A stretch of 63,790 bases of DNA from a virus, in the IMG/VR virus record IMGVR_UViG_3300036852_000142, positions 1-63,790 of that record; one strand, written 5' to 3'. Shown one piece after another: positions 23,599-31,802 of this stretch (the stretch's first letter is position 1; each line of letters starts with the position of its first letter). Below the pieces are notes generated by a model, which searched no databases, was not told the origin of the DNA, and saw only the letters and a list, made by a program, of their open reading frames with translations. The position numbers and the translations under genes were made by a program.

Positions 23599-24540
23599 TT
23601 ACGGAGTTACAAGAACGCCGAATGGATAGCGATCCGCTTCAGTTGGCTCTTGATAGTTGATTACATTGGCAACCTGCCAAGCCACCCGGAAAGTCAAGCG
23701 CATTGCAACCATATCTTGTTGGGCAAGGTTGAATACAATCGCTCCGGTGTTGTCTTGAATAACTGCCTGGTCGAGAATCTTCCAAGTGAAGTCTTTACGA
23801 ACGCCAATGATTGAGTTTGAGAAGTCACCTGCAAAGAGTTCAGCGGAATTGGCCCCAGTGGGCCAGAGGCCATCCATCGAAATCTGGTACTTCGCGCCTT
23901 CAACCATCTGGGCATTAAGATCAACATCAAGCAATCTCTCGCCTTGCGTTGATCTTACCTGCCGGAATCGGCCGAGGTAGCTTCGCTGGGTAACTATTCC
24001 GGTAACTGCGAAGCCGTCGGCTTCGACCGTTGCCATAACATCGGAGATGTCGCCAGCCAACCCGCCTGTCGCAGCCGCGTTTGTTCCACGATTCACTGTA
24101 TTACCCGCAGCCGCTGCAGCTGTCGCGACATCGTCAGGCCAAGAAGCGGGCTTGTTGACCCCGAAGAAGATCGCCGCATCCAGAGTTCGCCCGGCAGCCT
24201 GTTCGAGTAGCGGTCTCACCGTACCCCAGATGTCAAACGAAGCATCATCCAAAACGTTTTCAGGGATTGGCACAATAGCGGCAATCTCTTCAACGTTCAG
24301 ATACTTATTCGCCCAATTGACTTCCGTTGTCTGCTTGAGGCCAGTATCACCATTAACAAAATAGGCAGTCGGCAAAGCAGACAATACTGGCATGCGCGTT
24401 TGCGCCGTGGACATAGCCACACGGATCGACAACGCGAGTGCCGCTGATTGGCTTTGAAGGTTTTTGAGGATCTCATTCGACACTTGCTCGGGGACAAGCG
24501 CCGCTGCCTCAGTTCGAGAAATAATATTTGTGTAAGCCAC
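23599..24540 (-). CDS. Major capsid protein (HK97 fold)
   Basis: 313 residues. The pattern of HK97-type major capsid proteins is present: N-terminal RTEAAALVPEQVSNEILKNL, then MPVLSALPTAYFVNGDTGLKQT and VEEIAAIVPIPENVLDDA, central SMDGLWPTGANSAELFAGDFS and C-terminal AMRLTFRVAWQVAN. There is no N-terminal delta domain, so scaffolding comes from the separate gene upstream. Forms the icosahedral shell. Confidence 0.95.
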   Translation of the reverse strand: MAYTNIISRTEAAALVPEQVSNEILKNLQSQSAALALSIRVAMSTAQTRMPVLSALPTAYFVNGDTGLKQTTEVNWANKYLNVEEIAAIVPIPENVLDDASFDIWGTVRPLLEQAAGRTLDAAIFFGVNKPASWPDDVATAAAAAGNTVNRGTNAAATGGLAGDISDVMATVEADGFAVTGIVTQRSYLGRFRQVRSTQGERLLDVDLNAQMVEGAKYQISMDGLWPTGANSAELFAGDFSNSIIGVRKDFTWKILDQAVIQDNTGAIVFNLAQQDMVAMRLTFRVAWQVANVINYQEPTEADRYPFGVLVTP

Positions 24541-24552
24541 CTCTTATCTCCT

Positions 24553-25146
24553 TTAGGCACCGTAGCCGGCGCGTTGGCGGATCAGCGTGTTCATATCAGG
24601 AGAGCCGCTTGAACGAGCGCCTACGCCGCCGTCAGCCGATCCTGTTATTACGCCGAAAAGTTCTGGAGCCTCTACCTTTGCCTGGGTAACGAGGTCTTTA
24701 AGGTTTACGACCTTACCCTCGTCGTCGAACTCGAAGTCGTGTTCGATGAATCGCACTAAAGCACGTGTATTTCGTACGGTCACGCCATTGCGCTTGTCGG
24801 CAATATAAGCCTCAACTTGATCACGCGCCCGGAAGCGACGTAACTCTGTTTCAGCGGTTTCGGCTCGGGTTTTCAGCTCTTCCGCAGTTGGTTGGCCCTC
24901 TTTCTCGCCGCTAACCTCTTTCGCAATCTCCTTCCGTGCCTGCTTGTGAAGCTGGGGCATCTTGGCTCTTATTGCGTTTTCGAGAGCGGTCTTGAATTCG
25001 GGCGTCTGCGTAATATCGACTTTTGCAGCCTCAGTTTTTGCGGCCTGAGTTTCCGCGCCCGCTTTGGAGTCATCCGTTTTTTTACCGTCATCGGCTGACG
25101 TTTCTTTCGACTCCTCTTCGGTGGTGGTCTTTTCTTCTTCTGCCAT
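24553..25146 (-). CDS. Scaffolding protein
   Basis: 197 residues: acidic low-complexity N-terminus (about 1-45), a long charged helix (about 60-115) and a C-terminal Gly/Ser-rich tail ending NTLIRQRAGYGA. This is the usual layout of phage scaffolding proteins and the gene lies directly before the capsid gene. Confidence 0.85.
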   Translation of the reverse strand: MAEEEKTTTEEESKETSADDGKKTDDSKAGAETQAAKTEAAKVDITQTPEFKTALENAIRAKMPQLHKQARKEIAKEVSGEKEGQPTAEELKTRAETAETELRRFRARDQVEAYIADKRNGVTVRNTRALVRFIEHDFEFDDEGKVVNLKDLVTQAKVEAPELFGVITGSADGGVGARSSGSPDMNTLIRQRAGYGA

Positions 25147-25181
25147 AGATTCCTTTCTTGGCCTAGCAAACTAGCACGGAA

Positions 25182-25358
25182 CTATTTTTTACGTTTTCCA
25201 CGACGGCTGAGCTTGGCCTGTTTGAGCGCAATAGCAATCTTCTGCGCGCGCGGGCGCCGCTTACTGCCCTTTGAGCTCAACTCATGCATTACCCGGCTTA
25301 CAACACGGCGCTTGGTGGCTTTCTTCATTCCTTTCCTAGCTTTTGGAAGCGGCATCAT
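25182..25358 (-). CDS. DUF6496-like basic protein
   Basis: 58 residues from ATG 25358 (TAGGAG site); a longer frame starts at 25397 without a site. VSRVMHELSSKGSKRRPRAQKIAIALKQA matches in outline the small DUF6496 family (VMHEF-G..KSRKQAIAIAL) found in many phages and bacteria. Very basic; function not known. Confidence 0.65.
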   Translation of the reverse strand: MMPLPKARKGMKKATKRRVVSRVMHELSSKGSKRRPRAQKIAIALKQAKLSRRGKRKK

Positions 25359-25365
25359 CCAACTC

Positions 25366-25533
25366 CTATGTCTTGAAGAATCCCATAATATGTTCAACAG
25401 AATAGAACAAAACTTCCTTTAATTTCGGGTCACTTGGCTCGAAGACTTCGTTGCGTTCAGTTAGGAACCTTCTGACAATCTCTTTTCCGCCAAACGCACG
25501 GACTTTGATAAGGCTTCCTCGTTTGAGGCTCAT
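25366..25533 (-). CDS. 55-aa phage protein
   Basis: A 55-codon frame from ATG 25533 behind ATAGGAGGG. The product is basic and helical with an aromatic C-terminus (LFYSVEHIMGFF). A short gene in the head module between portal and scaffold; no family recognised. Confidence 0.6.
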   Translation of the reverse strand: MSLKRGSLIKVRAFGGKEIVRRFLTERNEVFEPSDPKLKEVLFYSVEHIMGFFKT

Positions 25534-25601
25534 AAAACCACCCTCCTATGAAGCGGCATCATGTCAATACCGAAAAGTAAAATCCAAGATAATCTGCACA
25601 G

Positions 25602-25621
25602 GGTATGTGCGGGTATGTGCC
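25602..25621 (+). repeat. Tandem decamer repeat
   Basis: The decamer GGGTATGTGC occurs twice in tandem in the 106-bp spacer between the 55-aa gene and the C39-like gene. No regulatory role can be assigned. Confidence 0.6.
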
Positions 25622-25639
25622 ATGCGCGCACGGCCGGAA

Positions 25640-25987
25640 TTAGGGTATAACACCCTTGGCATCCATAACGAAGGCGTGATGATGTTTCGGCTTATCGACA
25701 AATTGCCTGACTGTGACGATGTGAATGGGGGCGAACGGGATCATCATGCGTTTGTTGTGTTCCCTGAGATCGATATAACCAGTTCCGCGCTTTTCAATTA
25801 CTGAATAACCGTGATCACAAATGAACTCTTTCGCAAAGTCTGTATTGATTCCTGCCTTGTTGAAATCATTTTGGAACTCTGTGGCTACCTCGTCATAACC
25901 CCAGCCCAGAACCATTGCTATACAAGCAATAACGCATCCTTTATCATGCTTGGCAACAACATGCTTAACTCCCTTTTTAACCGTCAC
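25640..25987 (-). CDS. C39-like cysteine-peptidase-fold protein
   Basis: 115 residues; the start is GTG 25987 overlapping the portal stop (GTGA). HDKGCVIACIAMVLGW (Cys about 18) and a C-terminal HHHAFVMDAKG supply the Cys and His of a papain/C39-type fold; a Gly-Tyr-Ile-Asp segment precedes the His. Because no prohead protease is otherwise visible in this module, a head-maturation role is possible, but similar proteins occur in phages as unassigned accessories. Confidence 0.55.
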   Translation of the reverse strand: MTVKKGVKHVVAKHDKGCVIACIAMVLGWGYDEVATEFQNDFNKAGINTDFAKEFICDHGYSVIEKRGTGYIDLREHNKRMMIPFAPIHIVTVRQFVDKPKHHHAFVMDAKGVIP

Positions 25988-27321
25988 GCAATCACCTCTG
26001 ATTGCCCATTAGTCCTCTCTTCTTCCTTAGGTTCGGACTCTTCAGATTGAACCGCATTCTGCATGTCTTGAATCTGCTTTTCTGAATATCCAAGTTCACT
26101 CCAGACAACTTCCTGCGGAATGCCTAAGTCCTTCACTTTCGTTGACGCCTGCTTTATCTGCTCGCCTTCGTTTCTCGTTTCAGTATTCAGCCATTTAGCC
26201 TCTGGTTCGTATTCACCTTTGCCAGCAATTTGTAGCGCAAAGCGCATGGCATCAGACCACACTCCGCCCCAAGCCTCAGACTTGTCGTTAATCTTTGCCG
26301 TCAACGGAGCTTCGGCAGTCTTTAATGATTCGCCTGACGGATATGTACCTTCAAGAGAAAAGAAGTGGAGAGGAGTGCGGCTGACGCGAGCGATCTCTTT
26401 ACGAAATCCGTCAATAATAGAAAGATAATGTGAGACGTCAGATGGCTCAAATTGCCCAAACTTTATATCTTTAGATGTGGAGCCCCATACTCCGCCAGCA
26501 AGTAGCGGATACTTCTTCTTGGCCTCTGCAAGCGTCAGATCGTCCTCAAGTCCAATGGCCCACCTCTGGGGCACTCCGTAGAACTCAGAAGCAACAAGCA
26601 TATCGGCAATAGACTTGTTCAACGCATCTTGGACGGGAATTGCCTCTTGCAGTTCGGAGATCCCGAGTGAGCCTATGCCGGTACGATTGCCGAAGTGGAA
26701 TACAGGAACCTTGTCATAATTGTTTTTAATGGGCCAGGGCTCGCCTTCAGCTTCGAATCTAATAAAAGCCTCGGCACGATCTGGCAACCCACCATGAACT
26801 TTCTCTCGGGTGATGTACTTTTCTATCCGATCTCTAAAGTAGAGTGTAAGCCTCGATTTATTTTCAACTGTCCAAGCCTTTGCCGCCCGAGTGATATAGC
26901 CTGGTTGCTCATCGTCATACTCTGTGACAATCGCAGTCGCGCGGTTTGGGTAGAACGTTGGGAAATCCTCTTTGTCGGGCCAGATTATTAAATACCCATC
27001 GCCCTCAATCAAACTATCAAGATGCACTTCGTTTGCCCTGACCTTCAATCGGTTACGGCGCCAGATCTCATCTATGGAAGGCCGAACATCTTGCCCTTGT
27101 GGAACGGTAAAGCCATCGAGTTTGAGCCGATCTTTAACGGTCTCGCAGACACATGGGCATAGATTGTCCGCGAAGGCTTTGAATAGCCTTCCAAACGCTG
27201 ATTGAAGTTTTTCAGAGGCAAAAGCTAAGCGATGATTACCATCGTAGTAGTTGCGGGCTAAAGTATAGGAATTTCTGCGTGAGGCAAACTCTGTGAGCGC
27301 CCATTTAATGTCATCTGTCAC
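25984..27321 (-). CDS. Portal protein (SPP1 gp6-like)
   Basis: 445 residues. Fits the SPP1-type portal family: N-terminal YYDGNHRLAF, a conserved DSLIEGDGYLIIWPD core, GIGSLGISELQEAIPVQDALN and SGESLKTAEAPLTAKI. Forms the dodecameric DNA channel at one capsid vertex. Directly downstream of terminase. Confidence 0.92.
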   Translation of the reverse strand: MTDDIKWALTEFASRRNSYTLARNYYDGNHRLAFASEKLQSAFGRLFKAFADNLCPCVCETVKDRLKLDGFTVPQGQDVRPSIDEIWRRNRLKVRANEVHLDSLIEGDGYLIIWPDKEDFPTFYPNRATAIVTEYDDEQPGYITRAAKAWTVENKSRLTLYFRDRIEKYITREKVHGGLPDRAEAFIRFEAEGEPWPIKNNYDKVPVFHFGNRTGIGSLGISELQEAIPVQDALNKSIADMLVASEFYGVPQRWAIGLEDDLTLAEAKKKYPLLAGGVWGSTSKDIKFGQFEPSDVSHYLSIIDGFRKEIARVSRTPLHFFSLEGTYPSGESLKTAEAPLTAKINDKSEAWGGVWSDAMRFALQIAGKGEYEPEAKWLNTETRNEGEQIKQASTKVKDLGIPQEVVWSELGYSEKQIQDMQNAVQSEESEPKEEERTNGQSEVIA

Positions 27322-27357
27322 ACCCGAAGAGTAGCAAGAACTCGAACTTTATTTCTG

Positions 27358-28779
27358 TTACCAGTTTAGTGAACGACCTTCTCTGGCTTCTGAAGCCTGA
27401 TAAGCCATCGCGCCAGCCACAAACGAATCGGGTGGATGCCCAGACCCTCCTAAATCATCATTAGTACAATATCGGTGCTCGCCTTCGCAGTAACGGATCT
27501 TTGGCGATACGATCGATCCGTTCTCAATTGCGGCAATATAGTCTGTAAACACGTCAGCGCGAACCTGCCCAACTAAGACAATGCCCTCGGCCTTTACAGT
27601 TAGATAGTCATCTACTACGTTCCCGATTCCTGTCTTATCGTGACATGCCCTACCACCATATCGTTCAACCCGTTCATTGAATTTTTTAATCATCATCGGC
27701 CAAGCCATGCGCCCTAACCTGATCCAAGAAACGCGCTTCATTGGGCGACAGTCAATCCGCCAAGTATCAATAATCGTCCAGTCTTTTTCTTTTGCCCAAT
27801 CACAGCCGTGAGCATACTTTGCGCCTTGGACAGGAACTTCTATCTCAACTTCCCGCCCTGCTTCACCTGTATACTCACCTAGATTCTTTTGAAAACATGC
27901 ATCGACCTTTTCAGGAAGTATCGCCCTTCCTTCCGGACTGGGCTCCTGAAGATCATATTCAGCCTGCCACATTGAGGCGGTCACTTCACCGCGCTTGGAT
28001 TCGATTTCGCTTTGTGTTAGCCATCCATCAGGTTCCGCACTTGTTTCCTTCCAGCACCATTCCTGCACTGGCCATCCGTTCTCGCTAGCTCGCTTTAATA
28101 CTTCCGTAAACGTTGCATCTGCATAATGGTGGGTGGAACTCAATACTGTCTGTTTCGGCACCGTTAGAGTTGACATCGGTTGCCCCATCGCGGCATCGAG
28201 AATTTCCAGATCCATTTCGTCAACCTCATCGCAGCGAAGCCTGGAAGGGTGCGGACCGCGAGCTGACTTGCTCGAAGCCATAAGTGCGGTAACAATCCCA
28301 CCACCGCGATAGCGGGTTCTGCGTTGAATATTTTCTTCACCGCTTGACCACTTCTGTAAGTATTCGAGAACGCGAGTTGACTGCTCTCCAGAGCCACCAA
28401 GAATTGTTACCTCAGCACCGAGCGTGTCGGCTTCGCAGTGGCCTAATAGAGCTAACAGATAAGTCTTGCCGCCAAAGCCCCGGCTGGCCTTCCATATCGT
28501 TACTCCATGGCGCGCAAAGTACGCGTCTGCGAACGCACGGAATGGCGTTGTGTGGTTTGGACAAACTTGGTTATCAGGAATTCGCAGTCCAAAGGTATTA
28601 AAGAGAAAGGCCTTTAATTCAGCATCATTATGTGGCCCTTGTTGGGCTGCGCGGACTGGCTCAATGTCCGTTGGATTCAGCCAATTGGCGACTTCCTGAA
28701 CCAACGAGTCTTGTAAATTCGCTTGAGGCAGAGGCGAAGATGGAATTTCTAAGGGTCGTGTCTGTGACATGCTTCTCAA
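27358..28779 (-). CDS. terL: Terminase large subunit
   Basis: 473 residues. Walker A-like SRGFGGKT at about 99-106, Walker B LRCDEVDE with Asp184-Glu185, and nuclease acidic residues in GCDWAKEKDW, CHDKTGIG and HPPDSFVAG. It packages DNA with the small subunit. The first Met lies 119 bases inside the small-subunit gene in another frame; a TTG at 28704 would shorten but not remove the overlap. Confidence 0.93.
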   Translation of the reverse strand: MRSMSQTRPLEIPSSPLPQANLQDSLVQEVANWLNPTDIEPVRAAQQGPHNDAELKAFLFNTFGLRIPDNQVCPNHTTPFRAFADAYFARHGVTIWKASRGFGGKTYLLALLGHCEADTLGAEVTILGGSGEQSTRVLEYLQKWSSGEENIQRRTRYRGGGIVTALMASSKSARGPHPSRLRCDEVDEMDLEILDAAMGQPMSTLTVPKQTVLSSTHHYADATFTEVLKRASENGWPVQEWCWKETSAEPDGWLTQSEIESKRGEVTASMWQAEYDLQEPSPEGRAILPEKVDACFQKNLGEYTGEAGREVEIEVPVQGAKYAHGCDWAKEKDWTIIDTWRIDCRPMKRVSWIRLGRMAWPMMIKKFNERVERYGGRACHDKTGIGNVVDDYLTVKAEGIVLVGQVRADVFTDYIAAIENGSIVSPKIRYCEGEHRYCTNDDLGGSGHPPDSFVAGAMAYQASEAREGRSLNW

Positions 28780-29338
28780 CGGCGCGCTTCAATCCTTCTG
28801 TAATGGCGCGCATCATCTCCCGAACAGCCTGTGCAGTAAGCATTTCTTGGTTTTCAACGGCGCGCTTCCTTTGCGATTCTACAACCTTTGTCTTTTTGAT
28901 AACGAGTTCTTCAATCTTTTCCCACGCGTCCCAATCCGCTGCGCCTTCCACTAGCAATTCACCGAGCGCATTCAAACTTGCCGCCATGGCCACGGTGTTG
29001 CCTGCCTGTCGCGCTTCTCGCGCATCATTGTAATTCTGAAGAGCCTGCTTCCACTTTTCCCCTGATTCGCCAGAGTCAACCCGTTTGGCAACGTCCATTA
29101 AGCGAGAATGAAGAAGTTTGATGTCTTCAGTTAGATCGAGAAGATCACGACCTTCTAACGCCTGAAAGAGTTCAGCAAAGCGAGTGGGCAAATATTTCGA
29201 GTAAAGTCCGTGTTTGAATGACGGAGCCATTGGGCCGGCGAGGGACTTTCCGCCGTGGTGGTAGCAAACATCTTTACCGCGCATCGCATTCGCGCCGCAT
29301 TTTTGCTTCGTTCGCTTGCTTGTTCGAATACACTTCAC
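28661..29338 (-). CDS. Terminase small subunit candidate
   Basis: 225 residues. The N-terminal CIRTSKRTKQKCGANAM followed by CYHHGGKSLAG is the HGG-type zinc motif frequent in small terminase subunits; the rest is helical. Directly upstream of, and overlapping, the large subunit. Recognises the packaging site. Confidence 0.78.
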   Translation of the reverse strand: MKCIRTSKRTKQKCGANAMRGKDVCYHHGGKSLAGPMAPSFKHGLYSKYLPTRFAELFQALEGRDLLDLTEDIKLLHSRLMDVAKRVDSGESGEKWKQALQNYNDAREARQAGNTVAMAASLNALGELLVEGAADWDAWEKIEELVIKKTKVVESQRKRAVENQEMLTAQAVREMMRAITEGLKRAVEKHVTDTTLRNSIFASASSEFTRLVGSGSRQLAESNGH

Positions 29339-29365
29339 TCAAGAGGGTTCCTTAAACTCATACGG

Positions 29366-30505
29366 TCACGCAGCACGGGTTATCTTCTCAGATATTAGTT
29401 TCGGAGAGAGACCAAGAGCGGAGAGACGTTCAAGACAAACCGCCACGTAGGAAGCGGACAGTTCAACGGCATAACACCTGCGATTTAGGTTTTGCGCGGC
29501 CACTAATGTTGTGCCGCTCCCGCTGAACGGTTCAAAGATTAGTTGTTCGGTTTTTGGACTGAGACGCTCAACTAACCATTCCCACACTTTAATTGGTTTC
29601 GATGTCGGGTGTATTTGCTCGCCCTCTCGGTCTACCGCCATCACAATGGAGTCGGGTCTACCGCCTAATCCATGCGCCAAGTAAGGGTCTTTCCCATAGA
29701 CAAGAATCGGGTGAAATTGAGTAAAACCCCACGAACTATTACCCATACCTGCTGGGTGTATCCATGCCATTACCCAGTTTGGCCGGGGATAGTCCCACAT
29801 AAGCCTGTGTCCGCTCGTGAGCGCGATTGGGCAGTTAAGCGATAGAAGTATCGGCATGAACTTATTGACGAGCGCTAGAGCGTTTTCTGTTGAATCATGA
29901 AAGTCCGAATAAGCAATCCCCACACCATATGGGGGGTCCGTTACTACAGCGTCCGGTGTTTCGCCATTGAGTAGCCGCTTAATATCATCAAGGTTAGTAC
30001 AGTCACCGCATAACAAGCGGTGCTTTCCAATTTCCCAAAGCTGTCCGCGTTGAACTTTCCACTTCTCTTGTAGTTCAGCCGCCTTATCGATCATTTCAGC
30101 AACGGCTGATTCATCTTCTTCAAGCCTATGCCCGTTTCCAGTCCAGTCGTCAGGAATATCAACGCCCCAATCAGAAAGCGGAAGGTCTGACCATTCATTT
30201 GCAAGGCAGTCCCAATCCCATTCGCCAAAGCCAGCATTATCTTTAATGATGAATTCCTGCTTCTGTTCGGGAGTGAGTTCGGAAACTTTCTTAATCCATT
30301 CGTCAGGAATGTCTTTATAGCCTAAAGACTTAAGGGCTTGGAGGCGCATGTTCCCACCCAAGACAATCCCTTGATCGTCTACCACGATCGGCCGGAGGTT
30401 CATCATTTGCGGAAATTCTTGGAGGGACTTCTTCAGGCGAGTAAACTTTTCGTCTTTAATAATTCGAGGGTTCTGCGGATTGGATGTAATTTCAGCAAGC
30501 CTCAA
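29366..30505 (-). CDS. ParB-domain DNA methyltransferase (adenine/cytosine-N4)
   Basis: 379 residues from TTG 30505, which has GGGAGAGG upstream and overlaps the stop of the 46-aa gene by four bases. The first 90 residues are a ParB/Srx-like domain (NPQNPRIIKDEKF; GIVLGGNMRLQALKSLG). DPPYGVG (motif IV) precedes EPFSGSGTT (motif I), the beta-class order. Phage solitary methyltransferases protect against restriction; the ParB part may give DNA sliding or specificity. Confidence 0.87.
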   Translation of the reverse strand: MRLAEITSNPQNPRIIKDEKFTRLKKSLQEFPQMMNLRPIVVDDQGIVLGGNMRLQALKSLGYKDIPDEWIKKVSELTPEQKQEFIIKDNAGFGEWDWDCLANEWSDLPLSDWGVDIPDDWTGNGHRLEEDESAVAEMIDKAAELQEKWKVQRGQLWEIGKHRLLCGDCTNLDDIKRLLNGETPDAVVTDPPYGVGIAYSDFHDSTENALALVNKFMPILLSLNCPIALTSGHRLMWDYPRPNWVMAWIHPAGMGNSSWGFTQFHPILVYGKDPYLAHGLGGRPDSIVMAVDREGEQIHPTSKPIKVWEWLVERLSPKTEQLIFEPFSGSGTTLVAAQNLNRRCYAVELSASYVAVCLERLSALGLSPKLISEKITRAA

Positions 30506-30642
30506 AACAACCCTCTCCCACCATAAAACCAGAGAGTAAAAGCTAAGCCAGTCCAGTAGGCAATTCTGCCTGCCTCTGATGGCTTGCCCTCTGTTGCTAG
30601 ATAGATGACGAGTCCTATTACGCAGATGATTAAGGCGATCAT
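30502..30642 (-). CDS. 46-aa two-span membrane mini protein
   Basis: ATG 30642 opens a 46-codon frame with two hydrophobic segments (ALIICVIGLVIYLA and IAYWTGLAFTLWFYG). Its start overlaps the previous gene and its stop overlaps the methyltransferase TTG, so it sits in a coupled chain. Function unknown; possibly an accessory lysis or exclusion peptide. Confidence 0.6.
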   Translation of the reverse strand: MIALIICVIGLVIYLATEGKPSEAGRIAYWTGLAFTLWFYGGRGLF

Positions 30643-30872
30643 CCTTGCACCGACTCCTCAGAAGCGATCCCGCCAATGCCAATTACCGTTTGCGGCTCGG
30701 GCAATCCTAATACCTTCCGTTCCGCTGGAGACATTGCTTCAAGTTTCTTTTGCGCTGATTCTCTTGCCGCCAATTCATCACGTTGGGCAGTCAAGGCGCG
30801 CATGGCCTCTCGAAGGGCATCTTTCTCCGCACCTAGTTCCAACAACTTGGCTTCGATTTCTTCAATCGTCAT
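30639..30872 (-). CDS. Coiled-coil small protein
   Basis: The start at ATG 30872 follows AAGGAGATAAGG; a longer frame from 30971 lacks a site. 77 residues: a strong heptad coil (IEEIEAKLLELGAEKDALR) then a Pro/Gly C-terminus. No function recognised. The spacer 30873-30990 contains no gene. Confidence 0.65.
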   Translation of the reverse strand: MTIEEIEAKLLELGAEKDALREAMRALTAQRDELAARESAQKKLEAMSPAERKVLGLPEPQTVIGIGGIASEESVQG

Positions 30873-30990
30873 CCTTATCTCCTTAGTGTTAAGCGGCCAC
30901 CCTTTGTCTTTCCCGAAATGCGTGCGAGCGAGCGGCGGCGCACTTACGACATCGGCGACGTCCGCCGTCACAGATTTTCAAGTTGTCGCT

Positions 30991-31398
30991 TCAGAGCTTG
31001 AATATCTTGTTCGCACCATTGTCAAACTGTACGATCACGTCCCCGCCATTCGGAGTTACAGGAAGTCCCGTGGCTGTATCTACATAGGCAATAAGGCGAG
31101 AAGTAGATTCTGTTCCCGTATCTTTGTAGAAAACAATTGCCTCAGAGGCATCGCCAGAGACGGCTGATAATGTTACGTCAGCGGCGTCCGCCACACCGGC
31201 TGTTACTGTTTTCGACGCTAAAGCACCCGACGTGGCCACGCGCGCTGCTGCTGGTACGTCATCCAAATTGTCGTGGGTTGCTAAATTGACTGTGTAGTCC
31301 GCCACATCAACTAAAATCAATTTGATTGTGTCAGTGTCCCAATCAATAGAGCCTTCCAAGAAGCCCTGACGGCCAAAGTCGTAAAGCGCATTTGCCAC
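30991..31398 (-). CDS. Conserved virion protein (decoration-like)
   Basis: 135 residues beginning MANALYDFGRQGFLEGSIDW with the remainder built of Ala/Thr/Asp-rich beta strands and ending NGGDVIVQFDNGANKIFKL. This pattern is very frequent among siphovirus structural proteins of uncertain place on the particle. Grouped here with other surface proteins. Confidence 0.7.
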   Translation of the reverse strand: MANALYDFGRQGFLEGSIDWDTDTIKLILVDVADYTVNLATHDNLDDVPAAARVATSGALASKTVTAGVADAADVTLSAVSGDASEAIVFYKDTGTESTSRLIAYVDTATGLPVTPNGGDVIVQFDNGANKIFKL

Positions 31399-31445
31399 GG
31401 TGCTGTCCTCCTAACGTTACAGCCTACAACAACCTGCAATTTTAT

Positions 31446-31802
31446 TTATCCCAAGTCATCCTGAACCCTGATTAACAGATAAGGCTTATCTACGTCTGTG
31501 GGAAAAGTAACGACCACGCCCCCAGGCAAAGTGGTTTGAAACTCCATTTCATAATCTCCAACTGTGTCGAGATCCGCAGCGGCCCATTGGTATATAAATT
31601 TCCCTAACGCTACGTTACTAAAACTAAAACTTGTTCCGTTGATCTTCAGCGTAGTTCGCCCTTGTCTCCGCATGAACACTTTTCTCGAAGTGTTTCCAGT
31701 ACAATCCACTACCGCATCATTCGCATCCCTGAATTGACCGGAGATGGTTCGGCCTACGTCATTCTGTTTGATTGTGTAATCGATTTTGTAACTCTCTGCC
31801 AT
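31446..31802 (-). CDS. BppU N-terminal-domain-like virion protein
   Basis: 118 residues of beta-rich sequence: KQNDVGRTISGQFRDAND, VFMRRQG, then DLDTVGDYEMEFQTTLPGG. This fits the N-terminal fold of baseplate upper protein BppU, which attaches receptor-binding modules. Stop overlaps the next start by one base with the repeat protein. Confidence 0.7.
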   Translation of the reverse strand: MAESYKIDYTIKQNDVGRTISGQFRDANDAVVDCTGNTSRKVFMRRQGRTTLKINGTSFSFSNVALGKFIYQWAAADLDTVGDYEMEFQTTLPGGVVVTFPTDVDKPYLLIRVQDDLG

